Of a stretch of 37,092 nt of DNA, positions 32,020 to 37,092 are shown one piece after another. The notes beneath the pieces were generated by a model, which did no database searches, had not been told where the DNA came from, and saw nothing but the letters and a program-made list of their open reading frames with translations. The translations under genes and the position numbers were made by a program. The stretch is taken from contig JANQQP010000028.1 in assembly GCA_028285005.1 (NCBI GenBank), positions 1-37,092 of the forward strand, given 5' to 3'. How positions within the stretch are numbered: the stretch's first letter is position 1; the number at the start of each line of letters is the position of its first letter. This DNA comes from Dehalococcoidia bacterium. GTDB taxonomy: Bacteria; Chloroflexota; Dehalococcoidia; Lucifugimonadales; Lucifugimonadaceae.

Positions 32020-33771
32020 TTAGTCAAACTCCCTGATCACCCTTACGAGGTCGCTGCCGTAGCGGTTGCGTTTTACTGAGCCGACGCCTGAGATGGCGAG
32101 CAGTTCCGATTCGTTGAGAGGTCGCTTGCGTGCCAGTTCGGTGAGTACGCGGTCGTGGAAGATGACGAACGCCGGCACACCGTCCTCCTCGGCTCGTTCC
32201 TTGCGCCACTCCCTGAGGGCGTCGAAGAGCGGCCATTCGGGGTCGCCGATGTGGATGCGCTTTGACGCCGGAGTTCCGTCAGAGAATGTGCCACGGCGTT
32301 TGCCGTTGCGACGCCCATGAGTGCGCTGCCATGCCGCTTCGGCGCAGTTATCGCAGGTTCCGCACGGCTCAACGGCGTGCTCACCAAAGTACTTCAGCAC
32401 CACGTTCAGCCTGCAGTCGCCGGTCGTGGCAAACTCCACCATGTTCGTCAGCATGTCCAGCTCGTAGTTCATGTGACGGGTGATGACGGCTGTGTTGATC
32501 GGCGCCTGTGGATTGTCAGATAGCAGCGTTGTGCCGTCTGCCGCCACGAGCTTTGAGTCCTGTAGCGCCCGTAGCGCCATCACCTGCCCGTCACGCGACG
32601 AATCCGTCTGCTCGAACCCGAGTTCGGGGTCTAGATGCGGGCGGCGCAGCAGCTCGTGCCAGAACTGCCGCACGGTCGAGTCATCGGGATGGTCCTGACT
32701 GATGAAGTACTCCGGCGCGTTGCGGGACCAACGCGTGTAGATCAGCTCGCACTCGGCTGGCTCACCGTCACGGCCGGCGCGTCCCGCTTCCTGGTAGTAG
32801 GCCTCGAGGCGACCCGGCATATCGAAATGCACAACGAATCGCACGTCCGGTTTGTCGACACCGAGGCCGAAGGCGTTGGTCGCAACAACGACATCCACGG
32901 CATCAACCATGAAGGCGCGCTGCGTGTTCCTGCGGGTCTCGGAGTCGAGACCGGCGTGATAGCACTGCGCTTTAACGCCGCTATCGGAGAGCAGTGCGGC
33001 AAGCTCCTCGGCGCGCTTGCGAGAGCCGACATAGACGATGCCGCTCTTGCCTTTGCGGGCTTTCACGAACTGGACAAGCATCTCCTGCTTCTGCTGGTTG
33101 GAGTTGGCTTTCTGGACCGAGAACTTCAGGTTGTCCCTGGCGACGGAGTTGACGATCTGTTGGGCATCTCCAAGACCGAGCCGACGCACGATGTCTTCTC
33201 GGGCAAGCGGCGCTGCGGTTGCGGTGAGGGCAACTGTGCGAGGCGAGCCGAGGGCTTCTCGGACTTCATGCAGCCGGAGATAGTCGGGGCGGAAAGTGTG
33301 GCCCCACTCGGACACGCAGTGCGCCTCGTCGATTGCCAGCAGGTTGAGGCCGAGGCTTGCCAGGCCGCTGACAAAACGGCGGTTGGCGAGAGACTCAGGC
33401 GATGTGTAGAGCAGGCTGACGGCGCCTGAGCGGAAGTCGATGTAGGTCTGGCGTTTCTGGCTTGCGGTGAGCGTGGAGTTGATGAACGCAGCGTTAACGC
33501 CGTTAGCGCGCAGGCCCTCAACCTGGTCCTGCATAAGGGCGATGTGTGGCGAGACCACCAGCACCTTGCCAGACCTGAGCGCGGGCAGGACGTAAGACAT
33601 GCTCTTGCCGCTGCCGGTTGGGGCAACTGTGAAGACATCGGAAGTTTCGAGCGCCGTTAGCACAGCTTCCTGCGCAGGCCGGAGCTCGTCAAAGCCGAAC
33701 ACTTCCGACATGAGCCGACGGTATTCGGGCAGGGCGGCGGTTTCTGGTGAGGAAGGCGATGCGGTGGTCAT
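32020..33771 (-). CDS. recQ: ATP-dependent DNA helicase RecQ
   Basis: The 583-residue protein has all RecQ parts: Walker A APTGSGKS at 50-57, DEAH box at 148-151 (AIDEAHCVSEWGH), and the motif VI block YYQEAGRAGRDG. A RecQ zinc-binding region follows with DCRLNVVLKYFGE and CGTCDNC, four cysteines in all. The C-terminal HRDC domain spans about residues 505-580 (FVIFHDRVLTELARKRPLNESELLAISGVGSVKRNRYG). It unwinds DNA 3' to 5' in repair and recombination. It stands alone, divergent from the membrane kinase. ATG 33771 has only a weak GGCGG leader. Confidence 0.95.
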   Translation of the reverse strand: MTTASPSSPETAALPEYRRLMSEVFGFDELRPAQEAVLTALETSDVFTVAPTGSGKSMSYVLPALRSGKVLVVSPHIALMQDQVEGLRANGVNAAFINSTLTASQKRQTYIDFRSGAVSLLYTSPESLANRRFVSGLASLGLNLLAIDEAHCVSEWGHTFRPDYLRLHEVREALGSPRTVALTATAAPLAREDIVRRLGLGDAQQIVNSVARDNLKFSVQKANSNQQKQEMLVQFVKARKGKSGIVYVGSRKRAEELAALLSDSGVKAQCYHAGLDSETRRNTQRAFMVDAVDVVVATNAFGLGVDKPDVRFVVHFDMPGRLEAYYQEAGRAGRDGEPAECELIYTRWSRNAPEYFISQDHPDDSTVRQFWHELLRRPHLDPELGFEQTDSSRDGQVMALRALQDSKLVAADGTTLLSDNPQAPINTAVITRHMNYELDMLTNMVEFATTGDCRLNVVLKYFGEHAVEPCGTCDNCAEAAWQRTHGRRNGKRRGTFSDGTPASKRIHIGDPEWPLFDALREWRKERAEEDGVPAFVIFHDRVLTELARKRPLNESELLAISGVGSVKRNRYGSDLVRVIREFD

Positions 33772-34029
33772 GCCGCCGGCAATGCTATGCGAACCCCGGC
33801 ACGAAAGGTGACGGAGTTGACACCCAGCGGTGACCGAGGTGGCTGACTAACGGTCGCTCATGAATTGGTAAATCCCGTGAAATCGCCTACTGAAGCAGTT
33901 CAAGAGCCGTCTATCGTCGATAAAGAGGATGGCTCGTAAATCGCTGACGGGCTGTCCGAGCCTGCCCGACGCTGAAAACTGCCGCGACGCACAAAGTGCG
34001 TCGTTCGGCTTGAATCAAATGGTATCCAG
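33772..34029. promoter_or_regulatory. Structured divergent region before the membrane kinase
   Basis: This 258-bp gap between recQ and the kinase gene has several hairpins. CGACGCAC-AAA-GTGCGTCG (33985-34003, 8 perfect bp) lies 26 bp before the kinase ATG. TATCG-T-CGATA (about 33912-33922) sits inside a GAGCC/GGCTC stem. CGGGC/GCCCG lies between them (about 33948-33968). They could form a structured leader for the kinase mRNA. I recognise no known riboswitch. Confidence 0.45.
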
Positions 34030-35514
34030 ATGAGCTTTAGATTCCGGTTCACGTTCATCCTGCTTGCTGTCGGCGCTATTGTGCTGGCCGTTGGCGCGCT
34101 GATCATCACCAGGTCGGCCAGGAGCAACGAGGAAGCGAACCTCGTTGCCGATATCAGCAGTCAGTCTTCTCAGAACGCAGACCTGATCTCCGGTGTCTTA
34201 ACCACGTACACGGGCGCTGACGATGGCGGGAACCTGATAGGTGCGCCGGTCGATTCCGCTGCATCGGTCGATTTTGCAAACCTCGTGATGAGCACGCTGG
34301 TGCAGAGCTCGGACATAGTGCGGCTTTCGCTCTTCGATACCAACGGCGCGTTGCTCTGGTCGTCTGTCGAGAACGGCCCTGCGTCGATCGACCCCGGAAG
34401 CGACACATTCACAGAGGCGCTGAGCGGCGAGGTTGCGACCGGACTGAGCAGGTCCGTCGACTATGTATCGCCCGAAGGTGAGCCGACACAGGGATCGGTG
34501 ACATCAACCTATATTCCGCTCGTGGATCACTCGACCGAGAGCACGACGCAGGTGCTTGAGGTCGCTCGCGAGGTTTCGTCTGTCCTGGACACCCGGATTG
34601 CGAACACTCGCAGCTCGATGATGTGGACGCTGCTGGGCACGTTCGGTTCGTCGTTCGTCGTGCTCACCGGGATTGCGTTCGCTGCTGACACCGTCATCAA
34701 TCGCTCCAGGCGGCGCGCTCTGGCGCAGGATGAGGCGATAGCCGAGAGCCGCGTCGAGGCCGAGCGGCTGGAGATGCGCAACCACCAGCTCGAGGAATGG
34801 AACCGGGAGCACGACCGCTTCCTGTCGATGGTCTCGCACGAGCTTCGGACTCCGTTGACGACGATGCTTGCGTTCACAGAGGTCCTGAAGAAGCGGCAGG
34901 GTGGTGAAAACCGGGATGCCAACCTGGACCACCTGGCGCTGATGAGGCGCAATGGAGATCACCTGAACTCGCTGATCGCTGAGATGTTGGAAGTGGCGGA
35001 GATCAACTCTGCGGAGTTCCAGATCGATAAGGAGAGCTTCGGACTGCGTGGCCTGGCTGAGCAGATCAAGGCACCCGCCGAGTCGATCCTGAACACGAAG
35101 GGCCAGCGCCTGCGAATGAGTTCGCCCGATGTCGAAACGCCGCTGTTTGCCGACCGCATGCGAGTGACGCAGTTGATGATGAACCTGATCAGCAACGCCT
35201 CGGCCTACTCGCCTGCAAACACGACCGTAACCGTCGATCTGGAGAGTTCCGGCGATCTTGTGAAGTTGAGCGTGACCGACCAGGGCGAAGGTGTCTCGGA
35301 AGAGGACCAGAAGCGTCTATTCGACCCGTTCTTTCGTGGCAACAGCGAGTTCGCTCGTGGGCAGTCTGGCCTTGGTCTTGGACTGGCCATCGTCAAGGCG
35401 ATCGTGGACGCGCACGACGGGCGCATCAGCGTCAGGTCGCAGCCAGGCTCCGGCACTTCGGTGACAGTGCTGATTCCAGCATCCGAAGACGCCGAGCACG
35501 AGCAGGCGGCGTGA
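34030..35514 (+). CDS. Membrane sensor histidine kinase
   Basis: The 494-residue protein has one membrane helix at about 8-28, an outside sensor region of about 165 residues (including IVRLSLFDTNGALLWSS, typical of Cache/PAS-like sensors), and a second helix at about 197-219. A coiled-coil follows directly with no clear HAMP domain. The H-box is MVSHELRTP (His270). The ATPase domain has NLISNASAYS, DQGEGVSEED, FDPFFRGNSEF and GLGLGLAIVKAIVDAHDG. It autophosphorylates and passes the phosphate to an unlinked regulator. No response regulator is adjacent. Its HisKA region resembles that of the GAF kinase at 10165-12006. Confidence 0.92.
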   Translation: MSFRFRFTFILLAVGAIVLAVGALIITRSARSNEEANLVADISSQSSQNADLISGVLTTYTGADDGGNLIGAPVDSAASVDFANLVMSTLVQSSDIVRLSLFDTNGALLWSSVENGPASIDPGSDTFTEALSGEVATGLSRSVDYVSPEGEPTQGSVTSTYIPLVDHSTESTTQVLEVAREVSSVLDTRIANTRSSMMWTLLGTFGSSFVVLTGIAFAADTVINRSRRRALAQDEAIAESRVEAERLEMRNHQLEEWNREHDRFLSMVSHELRTPLTTMLAFTEVLKKRQGGENRDANLDHLALMRRNGDHLNSLIAEMLEVAEINSAEFQIDKESFGLRGLAEQIKAPAESILNTKGQRLRMSSPDVETPLFADRMRVTQLMMNLISNASAYSPANTTVTVDLESSGDLVKLSVTDQGEGVSEEDQKRLFDPFFRGNSEFARGQSGLGLGLAIVKAIVDAHDGRISVRSQPGSGTSVTVLIPASEDAEHEQAA

Positions 35515-35523
35515 GCTAAAGCG

Positions 35524-36783
35524 CTACAGCACTCCTCGTTCTATTCGCTCGCCTGACTTAAAGACATCGCGTACCTGCCATAGCTGCGACAGGTCTTGAA
35601 GCGGATCTCCGTCGACGACGATCACATCAGCCGGTCTTCCTTCTGACAGCGTGCCAGCGCGTTCGCCTGCGCCGACCGAGGTTGCCGCGCCGGACGTTGC
35701 GCTGACGACAGCCTCGCTGTTGGTCAGTCCGGACTCAGCAAGAATCTCGATCTCGTGCACGAAGAGACCCGGCAGGTAGTGGCTCCATGGCGAGTCGGAA
35801 CCGGCGGTCACGTGAACGCCCATCTTCGCCAGTCGTCCCGTCGCCTCCATCCGGTTGTCGAGACTGCGCTTCGTCGCATCAAGCGCGGCCCGCTTCTGCG
35901 GCGTTGAGCCGTTCTCACTAATGTCTCGCTCGGCCGATTCGATCCCGGCCCGGACCACGTGCAGGGTCGGGTTCACCCACGCATTTGCGGCAGCGAGCTG
36001 ATCGGCCAGGTCCTGTCGCCACTCGTAGCGGCCGAACTCGTCCTCGAACACACAATGAATGATCATGTCGATGCCCGCCTCAAGGGCGTTGGCGACTCCC
36101 GCGGCGTTGGAGCAGTGGGCGGCGGTAAGTTTGCCGAACCGATGTGCTTCCTCATGCGCCGTGCGCAGTTCAGCGACGGTGTAAGACGGCAGGTTGTCGA
36201 ACGAGCTGCGGGTGCTGCCGCCGGTGGCCATGATCTTGATGAAGTCCGCGCCTTCCTTGATGAGCGAGCGGACCTCTTTACGCACCTCATCCTCACCGTC
36301 GGCCTCCGAGCCGCAGTACCACATGTGGCCTCCGGTCATGGTGACTGGTCGCCCGGAGATGACCATCTCGGGGCCGACTGCGAGGCCGTGCCTGATGCCT
36401 TCCTTGAGCGAGAAGGCGACGCGGTGCTTGGCTCCGTTTTCTCGGGCGGTGGTCACGCCTGAGTGGAGGGCGTGCCGGGCGTTTTTCGCCGCTCGGAGCA
36501 ACAGCATGTCATTGTCGTCCTTCGCAACGTCGTCGCCAAGCGTGCCGTCGCCGGGCGCCATCATGTGCGTGTGGGCATCGACAAGGCCGGGCAGGATAGT
36601 GGCATCGCCGTAGTCGATCTCAGTCGCCGCCGCGCCGTCTGGTGCCTTGATGTCGGACTGCGAACCGACGGCGCGGACGGTTGAGCCTTCGAGCAGGATA
36701 GCGGCGGACTGCTGAGCCGGACCACCGGAACCGTCAAGCAGGCGGTCGGCACGGAGGATGGTGAACTGGGGAGAGGAGGTCAT
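35524..36783 (-). CDS. Amidohydrolase (imidazolonepropionase/prolidase-like)
   Basis: The 419-residue protein begins at ATG 36783; the frame continues to 36852 but without a ribosome site. The metal-binding HxH is in LVDAHTHMM, the likely carboxylated Lys in DFIKIMATGG, further His in LTAAHCSNAAG and IIHCVFED, and the Asp in VTAGSDSPW. This is a complete set for a binuclear COG1228-type amidohydrolase, which hydrolyses amide or ring C-N bonds. It ends 9 bp from the convergent kinase gene. Substrate unknown. Confidence 0.9.
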   Translation of the reverse strand: MTSSPQFTILRADRLLDGSGGPAQQSAAILLEGSTVRAVGSQSDIKAPDGAAATEIDYGDATILPGLVDAHTHMMAPGDGTLGDDVAKDDNDMLLLRAAKNARHALHSGVTTARENGAKHRVAFSLKEGIRHGLAVGPEMVISGRPVTMTGGHMWYCGSEADGEDEVRKEVRSLIKEGADFIKIMATGGSTRSSFDNLPSYTVAELRTAHEEAHRFGKLTAAHCSNAAGVANALEAGIDMIIHCVFEDEFGRYEWRQDLADQLAAANAWVNPTLHVVRAGIESAERDISENGSTPQKRAALDATKRSLDNRMEATGRLAKMGVHVTAGSDSPWSHYLPGLFVHEIEILAESGLTNSEAVVSATSGAATSVGAGERAGTLSEGRPADVIVVDGDPLQDLSQLWQVRDVFKSGERIERGVL

Positions 36784-36889
36784 GGCGGAAAGTTTCCTGC
36801 TGGAGATTTGGCGGCGGGTCGGTGGTTTGGTGGGCAAACTAGTTGGCGCCACGGTATCAGGTGGGGCGCGGAGGTTGGAGGGTGACGGC

Positions 36890-37092
36890 CATCCCCTCTC
36901 CCAGCTTGGGAGAGGGCTAGGGTGAGGGTCATCCTGTTGACTGGCAGACGTTGAAGTAGCCGACGACCCACCCTCTAATTCCCTCCCTGTCAGGGAGGGA
37001 GAAGTATGTCTCGACCCTTCGATATGTCATCCCGACCAACGCGGAGGGATCTGACCGTTGATGAGAGGTCAACCGAGAGATTCTGAATCAAG
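36890..37092. repeat. Composite intergenic repeat array (6), cut by the window end
   Basis: The modules are in the same order as at 27441: CCCTCTCCCA-GCT-TGGGAGAGGG (about 36893-36915), TCCCTCCCTGTCAGGGAGGGA (about 36980-37001), a CATCCCGACCAACGCGG module (about 37027), and the first half of TTCTGAATCAAG at 37081-37092. The array is truncated by the end of the window. No gene lies between 36784 and the end. Confidence 0.85.

Overview
The window looks like a piece of a Chloroflexota chromosome, most likely a Dehalococcoidia/SAR202-type lineage. This is inferred from the moderately high G+C, the many HpcH/HpaI-type aldolases, Ldh-family and Gfo/Idh/MocA oxidoreductases and amidohydrolases, the many small lipoproteins with Thr/Pro/Ser-rich linkers, and the abundant short palindromic intergenic repeats. 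No rRNA or universal marker is present, so the taxonomy is tentative.

Layout. (1) 1-1207: a selenocysteine tRNA gene (selC) whose 3' 48 bp are perfectly repeated 1.1 kb downstream. The repeats bracket one minus-strand gene for an HNH/zinc-knuckle-like protein, the signature of a small element integrated in selC. (2) 1355-3203, minus strand: a degenerate receiver protein, a MarR regulator and an NmrA-like NAD(P)-binding protein. The first two genes carry the same palindromic box 4 bp before their start codons. (3) 3326-6421: a 1031-residue lipoprotein made of seven degenerate repeats, each with one cysteine pair. (4) 6646-12006: an aldo/keto reductase, an unknown gene, a PQQ-type sugar dehydrogenase lipoprotein and a cytosolic GAF-GAF histidine kinase. 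(5) 12142-24435: a broad catabolic region with four HpcH/HpaI-type aldolases, a ketopantoate-reductase-like enzyme, LysE and MFS transporters, a zinc alcohol dehydrogenase, a Gfo/Idh/MocA oxidoreductase, an alpha/beta hydrolase, an SRPBCC protein and an Ldh-family dehydrogenase. (6) 24446-27420: a pentapeptide-repeat protein, a small lipoprotein, a ribbon-helix-helix regulator with a DUF4097 protein, and a DUF1059 protein. (7) 27864-31954: a 45-residue basic protein, a YrdB-like membrane protein, an amidohydrolase, and a mannonate-dehydratase-like enzyme flanked by two paralogous lipoproteins. (8) 32020-36783: RecQ, a membrane histidine kinase and a second amidohydrolase.

How the genes may work together. 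The middle of the window reads as a toolkit for importing small organic acids or sugar acids, oxidising their hydroxyl groups (Gfo/Idh/MocA, Ldh, ADH, AKR), dehydrating them (mannonate-dehydratase-like) and cleaving the products by retro-aldol chemistry. No substrate can be assigned from sequence alone.

Intergenic DNA is dominated by a modular family of short palindromes, recombined in different orders and orientations. The window ends inside one of these arrays. The most unusual items are the selC element, the seven-repeat cysteine-pair lipoprotein, the duplicated start-proximal boxes, the helically phased TGAYGTCA operator over the ribbon-helix-helix gene start, and the repeat hairpins sitting upstream of several minus-strand genes.
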